Source: Streptomyces sp. NBC_01294 (GTDB lineage: Bacteria; Actinomycetota; Actinomycetes; Streptomycetales; Streptomycetaceae). From it: a stretch of DNA of 64,000 nt. Below, one piece after another: positions 28,199 through 36,066 of the stretch; within the stretch, counting starts at the first letter, position 1, and each line of letters starts with the position of its first letter. The position numbers and the translations under genes were made by a program. The stretch spans positions 3,165,001 through 3,229,000 of the forward strand of contig NZ_CP108423.1 of assembly GCF_035917235.1 (NCBI RefSeq). Reading direction: 5' to 3'. The notes below the pieces were generated by a model. That model made no database searches. It saw nothing but the letters and a program-made list of their open reading frames with translations, and had not been told where the DNA came from.

Positions 28199-29275
28199 GT
28201 GGCCAGTCATCGAAAGCCCAGGCAGCGCCCGCTCTCCGGCGGCACGGTACGGACCGCCGCCACCCTCGCCCTCGCGGGCGCTGCCACCGCCACCGCCTTC
28301 GAAGGCACCTCCCAGGCCGACCCCCGGCTCACCCCCTCCCAGGTCAAGTCGGAGGTGGACCGGCTCTACGAGGAGGCCGAGGCGGCGACCGAGCGGTACA
28401 ACGGGGCGAAGGAGAAGGCCGACGAGGCCGAGCGCGCGCTGACCGGCCTGCGCGAGGAGACCGCCCGCAAGACCGACCAGCTCAACACCGCCCGCAGCGC
28501 GCTCGGGACGCTCGCCGCCTCCCAGTACCGCAGCGGCTCCCTGGGCACCGCCGTGCAGCTCGCGATGGCGGACGACCCGCAGGAGTACCTCGCCCAGTCC
28601 TCCTTCATCGCCCGCGCCGGGGACCGCAACGCCGCCGGGATCACCACCGTGCGCCGCCGGCTCGACGAGGTCGGGAGGCTGAGGGAGCAGGCCGCCGGAC
28701 GCCTCGCCGACCTCCGCTCCCAGCAGGAGGAGCTCGCCGGCCACAAGGCCACCATCGAGGGCAAGCTCGACACCGCCAGGCGCCTGCTGGCCAAGCTCAC
28801 CGCGGAGGAGCGGGCCGCCTACGAGGCCCAGTCCCCCGGCGCCGCGTCCGGAGCCGCTTCCGGAGCCGCCCCCGGAGCGGCACCCGCCGCCCCGAAGGGC
28901 AGCGCGCCCCCGGCGCCCGCCGACGGTTCCCGCGCGGCCCGCGCCGTGGCCTTCGCGTACGGGGCGATCGGCAAGCCGTACGTCTGGGGCGCGACGGGCC
29001 CCGCCTCCTTCGACTGCTCGGGCCTGACCCAGGCTGCCTGGCGCTCGGCCGGGGTCTCCCTGCCCCGCACCACCTACACCCAGATCAACGCCGGCCGGCG
29101 CGTGTCCCGCGACCAACTGGCCCCCGGCGACCTGGTGTTCTTCTACTCCGGCGTGACCCACGTGGGCCTCTACATCGGCAACGGCCAGATGATCCACGCC
29201 CCGCGCCCCGGATCGACGGTCCGGCTGGCACCGATCGACTCGATGCCCTGGGCCGGCGCCTCCCGGCCCGCGTGA
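28199..29275 (+). CDS. NlpC/P60 family cell-wall endopeptidase
   Basis: A 358-residue secreted peptidase. A basic N-terminus (SHRKPRQRP) and a hydrophobic stretch (TAATLALAGAATATA) form a signal peptide. A coiled coil rich in Glu/Ala spans about 45-205 (VDRLYEEAEAATERYNGAKE), then an Ala/Pro linker. The C-terminal NlpC/P60 domain (~240-358) has the catalytic Cys in SFDCSGLTQ and the catalytic His in VTHVGLYIGNG, then MIHAPRPGS. Coiled-coil plus NlpC is the usual arrangement of CwlO/RipA-like enzymes. The GTG at 28199 is used; GAGGAAGGA lies about 12 bases upstream. Confidence 0.9.
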   Translation: MASHRKPRQRPLSGGTVRTAATLALAGAATATAFEGTSQADPRLTPSQVKSEVDRLYEEAEAATERYNGAKEKADEAERALTGLREETARKTDQLNTARSALGTLAASQYRSGSLGTAVQLAMADDPQEYLAQSSFIARAGDRNAAGITTVRRRLDEVGRLREQAAGRLADLRSQQEELAGHKATIEGKLDTARRLLAKLTAEERAAYEAQSPGAASGAASGAAPGAAPAAPKGSAPPAPADGSRAARAVAFAYGAIGKPYVWGATGPASFDCSGLTQAAWRSAGVSLPRTTYTQINAGRRVSRDQLAPGDLVFFYSGVTHVGLYIGNGQMIHAPRPGSTVRLAPIDSMPWAGASRPA

Positions 29276-29280
29276 CCCCC

Positions 29281-29340
29281 TCACGGCTTCCCTCACGGCT
29301 TCCCTCACGGCTTCCTTCACGGCCTCCTTCACGGCTTCCT
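29281..29340. repeat. 12-base tandem repeat, five units
   Basis: TCACGGCTTCCC repeats at 29281, 29293, 29305, 29317 and 29329, with single changes in the last three. It lies between the ends of the NlpC/P60 gene and a minus-strand membrane-protein gene. Confidence 0.85.
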
Positions 29341-29362
29341 CCACGCCTCCCCCGCTCCCCCG

Positions 29363-30490
29363 TCACGTCCGCGCGCAGTGCCCGCACGTCCCGCGCCGGC
29401 GGAGGTAGTAGGCCAGGGTGGCGGCGCCCAGCGCGGCTCCCCACACCACCCAGAGCATCGCGGGGTAGTTGGTCCCCCAGCCGAAGGGATGGTTCCCGCC
29501 GCGGATCATCTGGAGGCCGCCGGGGATGAGCACCACCGCCACGAGCAGGGCCGGGACGATCGCGGTGGCGAGGCCGACCGGCCTGCCCGCCTTGAACGGC
29601 ACCCACCGCGGCCAGACCTCGCCCCAGCGCGCGACGAGTCCGTGGGTCAGCACGCCCCCGGCGGTCGACAGGACGGCCAGGCCGAGTCCGATGCCGAGCA
29701 TGCCCGGGGTGTCCTGCATGTCCTTGAGGAAGGCGTCGGTGATGCCCAGCGGGTGGCCGAAGAACCAGGCCACCCTCGTCACGTCGTACGGGATGCTCGA
29801 CAGCACGGCGACCAGTACGGCCGTGCGCCCCCAGCGGGCCGCCGACGCCGGCGCGGTCCACGCGGCCGCCCTGCCGCCGCGCCCGCAGTGCGTGCACAGT
29901 CCGCGGGTCCGCCGCTGGTAGGCCAGCGTGGCCAGGGTCCAGAGCACGCCGCCCACGAACAGGATGAGCAGGTTGTCCCGGTGCCAGTAGAGGATGTCGC
30001 CGATGCCGTCCTGCGGACCGGGCACCCCGGTGAAGGCGAACACCACGAGCAGCGGCGAGAAGGCGACCACGGCGATCAGCGTGTAGTCCTGCAGGACCAC
30101 CGTGAGCGCGAGCGCCTGCGCCCAGCCGAGGGCCAGGAGCGCGCGCCGGACGCCCCTCGTGTGCTGTCGCTGTCCGCGGCGGGCCATCAGCACCCCGCAG
30201 ACCGCCCCCGCCAGGCCGACCGCCGCGATCACCGGCGCCACGACGGCGGCCCGGCTCGGTTCGAGGAGGGAGGCCGTGGAGCGGTCCTGGGCGACCGGCC
30301 CGAACGGGTAACCGCCGCCGCCCAGCGCCCAGTACAGCCCGGCCGCTCCGTAGAGGAGGGACCACACGGCCGCCGCGTACGGGGCCCAGTGCGGCCAGCC
30401 CGACCACCACCGGCGGCGCACCGCCGCCTCGGCCGCCGTCTCCGCCGCCGCCTCCGCCTGCCCGTTCCTGCTCTCCACCGCATGTGCCAT
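29363..30490 (-). CDS. Polytopic membrane protein with two CxHC knuckles
   Basis: A 375-residue protein of unknown function with eight or nine predicted hydrophobic helices. Two short motifs stand out: TRGLCTHCGRGG after about half the length and RRGTCGHCART at the very C-terminus, both Cys-x-His-Cys next to a membrane helix on a basic loop. They could together make one metal site or a redox pair on the same membrane face. The ATG at 30490 gives MAHAVESRNGQ; the frame is open 21 codons further but without support. A tandem repeat lies in the spacer upstream, behind the esterase gene. Confidence 0.75.
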   Translation of the reverse strand: MAHAVESRNGQAEAAAETAAEAAVRRRWWSGWPHWAPYAAAVWSLLYGAAGLYWALGGGGYPFGPVAQDRSTASLLEPSRAAVVAPVIAAVGLAGAVCGVLMARRGQRQHTRGVRRALLALGWAQALALTVVLQDYTLIAVVAFSPLLVVFAFTGVPGPQDGIGDILYWHRDNLLILFVGGVLWTLATLAYQRRTRGLCTHCGRGGRAAAWTAPASAARWGRTAVLVAVLSSIPYDVTRVAWFFGHPLGITDAFLKDMQDTPGMLGIGLGLAVLSTAGGVLTHGLVARWGEVWPRWVPFKAGRPVGLATAIVPALLVAVVLIPGGLQMIRGGNHPFGWGTNYPAMLWVVWGAALGAATLAYYLRRRGTCGHCART

Positions 30491-30615
30491 GACCCTGAGC
30501 CCCCTTGGATTCGTCCTGGGACCAGGCTCCCGGCCTGCGGGTATCGGGCGCATCGACCGATCGGCAGAGATCGGCGGCCGGCCGGCCCGGCGGGCATCCG
30601 CCGATCGGCAGACGC

Positions 30616-30680
30616 CGGACCGGAGCGGACCGGACTCGCGCCGACCGGAGCGGACCGGACCCGCGCCGACCGGAGCGGAC
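30616..30680. repeat. 25-base tandem repeat, 2.6 units
   Basis: Units start at 30616, 30641 and 30666 (partial), built on CGACCGGAGCGGACCGGA. They lie between the esterase stop codon and the membrane-protein start. A GATCGGCAG motif is also duplicated just upstream (about 30560-30610). Confidence 0.75.
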
Positions 30681-30683
30681 GCC

Positions 30684-31787
30684 CTACGGCGCCTTGACCA
30701 CGCCGCTCAGCCAGCCGAAGGTCTGCGGCAGTTGCTTGGACCACGATTCGAGGTTGTGGCCGCCGACCACCTTCTCCGCGTGCACCGAGGTCGGCGACAG
30801 CGCGGCGGCCTTGACGTCCATGCCGGACAGGTAGCCGTCCTGCTCGGCGCCCGACATCCACAGCGACACGGGCGGCGGCGTCGGCTGCGTCTTGAGCACG
30901 TGCAGCAGGTTGTGGGTGCGGCGCAGCTCCGGGTCCTGCGCGACGAGCGAGGAGGGCTCCTGGCCGGGGTCGTTGTAGCCGGACAGGGAGACGGCCGCGC
31001 TGTAGCGGTCGGGGTGGGCGATCGCCAGCTTGGCGGAGCAGTAGGCGCCGGCCGAGTACCCGGCCACGCCCCAGCTGCGGGCCTCGTCCGTGGTCCGGAA
31101 GTTGTCGACGACCATCTTGCGGACGTCGACGCTGAACCAGCTGTCGGCGTTGACCTTGCCGGGGAGGTTGGCGCAGCCGGTGTCGGCGTTGCCGAGCAGC
31201 ATGGCGCGCGGCGAGACCAGGATGAACGGCTGCACCTTGCCGCTCTTCATCAGCGGCTCCAGCACCTCGTGCACCTTGAGCCCCTGGAACCAGGACTTCC
31301 CCGTCCCCGGTATGCCCGGGATCAGCTCGACCACCGGGAACTTCTTGCCCTTGTAGGCCGGGTCGTCGTACTGCGGCGGCAGCCACACCAGGACGTCGCC
31401 CTTGACCCCGGAGATCTTGCCGTCGAGCTCGGTCTTCTGGACCCGCCCGCCGAGGCCCTCCACCGGCTGGAATTCCTGGCGCACCTTCGGCGCCTCCGCG
31501 GCCTTCTTGCCGCCGAGCCCGTCCGGTCCGAGGTCGGGCGCGGCCGTGACGTACGTGCCGGTGCCGAGCAGATCGCCCCAGGAGGCGTAGAAGTGCTCGG
31601 CCCTGTTGAGGGCGACGAAGACCACCGCGATGGCGGTGACCTGGGCGAACACCACCATCAGGGCACGCAGCGCGGTGCGTACGACGGCGGGGCCGCGCAC
31701 CTTGCTCCACACGGCCAGCGGAAGGATTACGGCGATCGCGGTCAGCGCGATCACCAACGCGAAGAAGGGTGTACCGGTCAAGCTCAT
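30684..31787 (-). CDS. Membrane-anchored esterase (alpha/beta-hydrolase, esterase D / antigen 85-like)
   Basis: A 367-residue protein. Two N-terminal helices (about 8-30 and 42-62) anchor it, with the catalytic domain outside. That domain has VVELIPGIPGTGKSWF (oxyanion region), the nucleophile elbow GVAGYSAGAYCSAKLA, WMSGAEQDGYL with a possible acid, and VVGGHNLESW with the His. The layout resembles esterase D/mycolyltransferase-fold proteins; substrate unknown. ATG at 31787 or GTG at 31790 may start it. The neighbours do not indicate a pathway. Confidence 0.82.
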   Translation of the reverse strand: MSLTGTPFFALVIALTAIAVILPLAVWSKVRGPAVVRTALRALMVVFAQVTAIAVVFVALNRAEHFYASWGDLLGTGTYVTAAPDLGPDGLGGKKAAEAPKVRQEFQPVEGLGGRVQKTELDGKISGVKGDVLVWLPPQYDDPAYKGKKFPVVELIPGIPGTGKSWFQGLKVHEVLEPLMKSGKVQPFILVSPRAMLLGNADTGCANLPGKVNADSWFSVDVRKMVVDNFRTTDEARSWGVAGYSAGAYCSAKLAIAHPDRYSAAVSLSGYNDPGQEPSSLVAQDPELRRTHNLLHVLKTQPTPPPVSLWMSGAEQDGYLSGMDVKAAALSPTSVHAEKVVGGHNLESWSKQLPQTFGWLSGVVKAP

Positions 31788-31913
31788 CACGCCAGCCTAG
31801 AGGGCGGCATCGCGGCTTCCGGTTGCCAGGTCGACCTGCGGTGTGGGTCACACCGCAGGTCACGCCCCCCTGACGTCCGCTGACGTCCCCCGGCCGGCGT
31901 CACGCGCCCGACG

Positions 31914-32612
31914 TCACACCAGGCGGCGGGCCGTCGCCCAGCGCGTCAGTTCGTGCCGGTTCGACAGCTGGAGCTTCCTGAGCACCGCCGAGACGTGCGA
32001 TTCCACCGTCTTCACCGAGATGAAGAGCTGCTTGGCGATCTCCTTGTACGCGTACCCGCGCGCGATCAGCCGCAGCACCTCGCGCTCGCGCTGGGTGAGC
32101 CGGTCCAGGTCCTCGTCCACCGGCGGGGCGTCCGTCGACGCGAAGGCGTCGAGCACGAAGCCCGCCAGCCGCGGCGAGAAGACCGCGTCCCCGTCCTGCA
32201 CACGGAAGATCGAGTCCACCAGGTCGGTGCCGGTGATGGTCTTGGTGACGTACCCGCGCGCACCGCCCCGGATGACCCCGATGACGTCCTCGGCCGCGTC
32301 CGACACCGACAGGGCCAGGAACCGCACCGGGTTCTCGGCCGCCGCCATCAGCGGGGCGCAGCGCCGCAGCACCTCGACGCCGCCGCCGCCCGGCAGGTGC
32401 ACGTCGAGCAGGACCACCTCGGGCCGGGTGGCGGTGATGACCGTGACGGCCTGGTCGACGTCGGCCGCCTCGCCGACGACCTCGACCCCGGTGCGTTCGG
32501 TCTCGCCGATCTCGGCCTGCACGCCCGTGCGGAACATCCTGTGGTCGTCGACGAGCACCACCCTGACCTGCCTGGCCGCCCCCACGCCTGCGTTCTCTCC
32601 GGACTCGGTCAT
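31914..32612 (-). CDS. LuxR/NarL-type response regulator
   Basis: A 232-residue response regulator. The receiver domain begins RVVLVDDHRMFRTG, with the phosphoacceptor Asp70 in VVLLDVHLPGGGG and the Lys of GYVTKTITG. The LuxR HTH is LTQREREVLRLIARGYAYKE, then TVESHVSAVLRKL. It overlaps the upstream kinase gene by four bases (ATGA), so the two form one translationally coupled two-component system. Likely targets include the divergent PspC gene. Confidence 0.95.
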   Translation of the reverse strand: MTESGENAGVGAARQVRVVLVDDHRMFRTGVQAEIGETERTGVEVVGEAADVDQAVTVITATRPEVVLLDVHLPGGGGVEVLRRCAPLMAAAENPVRFLALSVSDAAEDVIGVIRGGARGYVTKTITGTDLVDSIFRVQDGDAVFSPRLAGFVLDAFASTDAPPVDEDLDRLTQREREVLRLIARGYAYKEIAKQLFISVKTVESHVSAVLRKLQLSNRHELTRWATARRLV

Positions 32613-33904
32613 GCTGTGTTCGCCGCCCTCTCCATCTCCAGCTCGACTTCCGTGCCGCCGTCGGGCGCGGACCGCAGCCGTGCGGTCCCGCCGTTGCGCT
32701 GCATCCGGCCGATGATCGATTCTCGTACGCCCATGCGGTCGTCCGGTACCGCGTCGATGTCGAAGCCCGGTCCCCGGTCCCGTACGGACACGAACACCGT
32801 CTGCCCCTCCACCTCCGCGTACACCTGTACGGGCCCGCCCTCGCCACCGTACTTGGCGGCGTTGACCATCGCCTCGCGCGCGGCCTGGACCTGCGCCGCC
32901 AGCCGCTCGTCGAGCGGGCAGTCGCCGACGACCACGACCTCGATCGGGACGCCGTGGTGGTCCTCCACCTCGGCGGCGGTCTTCTTCACGGCTTCCGCCA
33001 GGGTGGCCGGCTCCTCCGCCTCGTCCTTGCCGGTGCCCTCGGGCTTGTAGAGCCAGTTCCGCAGTTCGCGTTCCTGCGCCCGCGCGAGGCGGCGCACCTC
33101 TCCGGCGTCCTCCGCGTTGCGCTGGATCAGGGTGAGGGTGTGCAGCACCGAGTCGTGCACGTGGGCGGCGACCTCGGCGCGTTCCTGGGCGCGGATGCGC
33201 ATCAGGCGTTCCTCGGACAGGTCCTGGGTCATCCGGATCAGCCAGGGTCCGGCGAGCAGGGCCACGCCGACGAGGACCGCGAGGGTGGCGGTGAGGACGT
33301 TGCCGAGCTGTGCGGCGGAGCCCCGTACGACGATGAAGACGGTCAGGCCCACCCCGACCAGGGCGACGCCTGCCAGGGCTCGCGCGACCTGGAAGAGGCG
33401 TCCGTGCCGTCCGGCGGCCGTGGACCAGTGGGCACGGCGGGCGTTGTCGGCCTGCCGCCATACGAGCACGACCCCGGCCCCGACCAGCAGCGTCGGCCAC
33501 ACGTACCGGCCGGAGGCGCCGCCGAGCTGGACCTTGGAGATGAAGATGCCCGCGCCGATGAACAGGGCGATCAGCGCGGTGATCTGCCCGCGGTCGGGTT
33601 TGCGCAGCCGGCGGCTGCCGTCGGGGAGGGTCTCGAAGAAGGAGCGGTGCCCGGCGCGGCCGCCGACGCCGAGCGGTACGAAGACCCAGAACGCGGCGTA
33701 CAGCAGCACGCCGAGTCCGTCGCCCCACATGAAGAGGAGGAGGAACGCCAGCCGGACCCAGCCCACGGGCAGCCCGAGGTGCCCGGCGAGACCGCGCGCG
33801 ACGCCGCCGAGCATCCGGCCGTCGGCGCTGCGGTAGAGCTTGCGCTGCGGCGGTTCGTCGGCCTCGGATGCGTGCGGGGTACGGGGAGCGGCGGCTACGG
33901 GCAT
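32609..33904 (-). CDS. Sensor histidine kinase with N-terminal PspC domain
   Basis: A 431-residue NarL-type kinase. A PspC domain at about 20-80 (RKLYRSADGRMLGGVARGLA) contains a membrane helix. Four further helices (about 95-220) follow, then the HisKA_3 phosphoacceptor in AHVHDSVLHTL and an HATPase with NAAKYGGEGGP and RDRGPGFDID. The PspC module suggests sensing of envelope stress. The start may be ATG 33904 or GTG 33919. It is coupled to the response regulator downstream and divergent from a second PspC protein. Confidence 0.93.
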   Translation of the reverse strand: MPVAAAPRTPHASEADEPPQRKLYRSADGRMLGGVARGLAGHLGLPVGWVRLAFLLLFMWGDGLGVLLYAAFWVFVPLGVGGRAGHRSFFETLPDGSRRLRKPDRGQITALIALFIGAGIFISKVQLGGASGRYVWPTLLVGAGVVLVWRQADNARRAHWSTAAGRHGRLFQVARALAGVALVGVGLTVFIVVRGSAAQLGNVLTATLAVLVGVALLAGPWLIRMTQDLSEERLMRIRAQERAEVAAHVHDSVLHTLTLIQRNAEDAGEVRRLARAQERELRNWLYKPEGTGKDEAEEPATLAEAVKKTAAEVEDHHGVPIEVVVVGDCPLDERLAAQVQAAREAMVNAAKYGGEGGPVQVYAEVEGQTVFVSVRDRGPGFDIDAVPDDRMGVRESIIGRMQRNGGTARLRSAPDGGTEVELEMERAANTA

Positions 33905-34035
33905 GTCACCAAGGGTCACATGCGCGGCGGCGGCCCGGCATCAGGGCAGCCCCCCACTTCTGCCCGGGGGATATCAGGGTTGCGCCAGGGTCGGGCCCGG
34001 TGCCGCACGCCGCCGCGGCCCGTCACCATGGACAC

Positions 34036-35376
34036 ATGACCGAAGTACACGAAGCCCCTCCGGCGGACCCCGGGGCCCCCGGGGTCCCCGAGGCCGCCGA
34101 TCCGCGGCCGCCCCTGCGCCGCAGCAAGCGCGACAAGGTCCTCGCGGGCGTGTGCGGCGGCCTGGGCCGGTACTTCGAACTCGACCCGGTGGTCTTCCGG
34201 ATCGTCCTCGGTGTCCTCGCGGTCACCGGAGGCGTCGGTCTGATCTTCTACGGCTTCGCGTGGCTGCTGCTCCCGCAGGAGGGCGAGGACGACAGCGAGG
34301 CGAAGAAGCTGCTGACCGGCCGGATCGAGGGAGCCACGCTGGCGGCGGTGTTCGCCGCCCTGGTCGGCTGCGCGCTGTTCCTGTCGATGCTGGACAACGG
34401 CGGGCTGGCGGCCTTCTCGGTCCTGGTCATCCTGGCGCTGGGCGGGGCCTCGTACTGGTCGCAGCGGCGCCGGCACACCCACGCGCCCGAGGCCGAGGCC
34501 CCCGCCGAGGGCGGTACCGCCCACCGGCCCGTGCACTCGCCCGCCCCGCCGGAGACGAAGGCCCCGCCCACCCCCGGTGGCCCCTCCTGGTGGCGGGACC
34601 CGCTGGTCAAGGACGGCACCACCGGCCCGGTCGGCGGGACGGGATACCTGTGGGGGCCCGACGACGCCGCCGACCCGGTGGCGGCCGACGACGGCCCGCG
34701 GCCGGCCGCGAAGCCGGCCGCCGCCCCGGTCCGCCGGCGCGGCGGCATCGGCGGCCGGGTCTTCCTGCTGGCCCTGCTGGCCGGGGTCGTCGCGACCGCC
34801 GCCGACTGGGAGGGCCGGCCGCTGGGCGAGGCCCTGCAGGCCGGGCTCTCCGCCGCGCTGATCGTCTTCGGTCTGGGCCTCGCGGTCAGCTCCCTGCTGG
34901 GGCGCACCGGCTTCGGCACGGTCGTGCTGGCCGTGTTCACCTCGGGCCTGCTCGCGGGCGCGGCGGCGCTGCCCCGCGAGATCGGCACCGACTGGCGGGA
35001 GGTCTCCTGGCGTCCGGCCGCGGTGGCCGACGTACGGCCCGTGTACGAGGCGGGCACCGGGCTCGCCACCCTGGACCTGAGCCGCCTGGACGTGTCGAAG
35101 GGCACCTCCGTGGCGGTCGAGGCCTCCATCGACGCGGGCCGGCTCAAGGTGATCCTGCCCCGGGAGGTCACCGCGCAGGCGGACGTCACCATCCGGCGGC
35201 TCGGCGACATCCAGCTGCCCGGGGACCACGCGGGCCGGATCGAGCGGGCCGGTGCCGGGGAGCAGAACCGGCAGGAGACCCTGCCGCCGCCCGCCGGCAC
35301 CGAGGCCGGCGGGACGATCGAGCTGCACCTCAGCGCGGGTGTGGGACAGGTGGAGGTGGCCCGTGCGGCGTCATGA
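34036..35376 (+). CDS. PspC-domain membrane protein
   Basis: A 446-residue protein. The PspC module spans about 28-85 (LRRSKRDKVLAGVCGGLG, with a helix FYGFAWLLLP). Helices follow at ~100-140, a linker, and further helices at ~235-325. The last ~115 residues form a beta-rich exposed domain (IDAGRLKVILPREV, IELHLSAGVGQVEVARA) like the C-terminal domains of LiaF-type proteins. The ATG at 34036 gives MTEVHEAPPADPG. It is divergent from the PspC-containing kinase and overlaps the next small gene by 14 bases. Confidence 0.85.
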   Translation: MTEVHEAPPADPGAPGVPEAADPRPPLRRSKRDKVLAGVCGGLGRYFELDPVVFRIVLGVLAVTGGVGLIFYGFAWLLLPQEGEDDSEAKKLLTGRIEGATLAAVFAALVGCALFLSMLDNGGLAAFSVLVILALGGASYWSQRRRHTHAPEAEAPAEGGTAHRPVHSPAPPETKAPPTPGGPSWWRDPLVKDGTTGPVGGTGYLWGPDDAADPVAADDGPRPAAKPAAAPVRRRGGIGGRVFLLALLAGVVATAADWEGRPLGEALQAGLSAALIVFGLGLAVSSLLGRTGFGTVVLAVFTSGLLAGAAALPREIGTDWREVSWRPAAVADVRPVYEAGTGLATLDLSRLDVSKGTSVAVEASIDAGRLKVILPREVTAQADVTIRRLGDIQLPGDHAGRIERAGAGEQNRQETLPPPAGTEAGGTIELHLSAGVGQVEVARAAS

Positions 35377-35587
35377 GTTCCAGCCGGGACGGCTGATCGC
35401 GGGACTGGTCCTGCTGTGCGCGGGCGTGCTCTACCTGCTCGACAACACCGGCGAGGCGGACCTGCCCTGGTTCGCGGTCGTCCCGCTCACCGTGGGCGGG
35501 CTCACCCTCGCCGCGCTGGTGGGGATGGTGACCTACGCCGTACGCCGGGACAGACGCGACCGGATCAGCGAGTCCAGCGACAGGTAG
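35363..35587 (+). CDS. Small two-helix membrane protein
   Basis: A 74-residue protein starting at a GTG with GGAGGTGG seven bases upstream. Two helices (LIAGLVLLCAGVLYLL and WFAVVPLTVGGLTLAALVGM) are followed by a basic tail ending in ESSDR. It is coupled to the end of the PspC gene. Its last 55 bases overlap the 3' end of the convergent DoxX gene. It probably belongs to the PspC membrane-stress group; role unknown. Confidence 0.7.
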   Translation: MRRHEFQPGRLIAGLVLLCAGVLYLLDNTGEADLPWFAVVPLTVGGLTLAALVGMVTYAVRRDRRDRISESSDR

Positions 35588-36048
35588 GGCGCGCCCGCGA
35601 GGATCAGCGGGGTCCAGGCCACCAGGTAGATCAGGTCGTTGCCGTAGTAGTACGGGGTCACCGCCCACGACACCGTGAGCCACAGGCTGAGCGAGATCAG
35701 CGCCCCGCCGACGGCCGCGACACGGGTCAGCAGACCGGCCAGGGCCCCGAGGCCGACCAGGATCTCCCCGATGGCGATGGCGACGGCGAAGCCGACGGGC
35801 GAGTTCAGCGACATGTCGACCAGGGCGGGCACGGCCGACGTGTCGCGCACCCCGCGCATCATGTCGCCGATGGAGCCCTCGCCGGAGGCGGAGAGGAAGG
35901 CGGAGTCGGTCAGCTTGTCCAGGCCGGCGTAGACGAAGGTCACGCCGAGGAAGATCCGCAGGGGCAGCAGCGCGTGCCGGGATGCCAGCTCACGCAGGCC
36001 CGCCGCGTCGCGAGGGGCACGGGCGTCAAGAACATCGGTTCGGGTCAC
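35533..36048 (-). CDS. DoxX family membrane protein
   Basis: A 171-residue membrane protein of four helices. The family start is visible as LPLRIFLGVTFVYAGLDKLTD, the remaining helices at about 82-100, 108-124 and 138-155, with YYYGNDLIYLVAWTPL before the last one. DoxX proteins occur in redox or thiol-linked membrane systems, but no role is fixed. The 3' end overlaps the convergent small membrane gene. Confidence 0.85.
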   Translation of the reverse strand: MTRTDVLDARAPRDAAGLRELASRHALLPLRIFLGVTFVYAGLDKLTDSAFLSASGEGSIGDMMRGVRDTSAVPALVDMSLNSPVGFAVAIAIGEILVGLGALAGLLTRVAAVGGALISLSLWLTVSWAVTPYYYGNDLIYLVAWTPLILAGAPYLSLDSLIRSRLSRRTA

Positions 36049-36066
36049 GCGACATGTGTACCCCGA

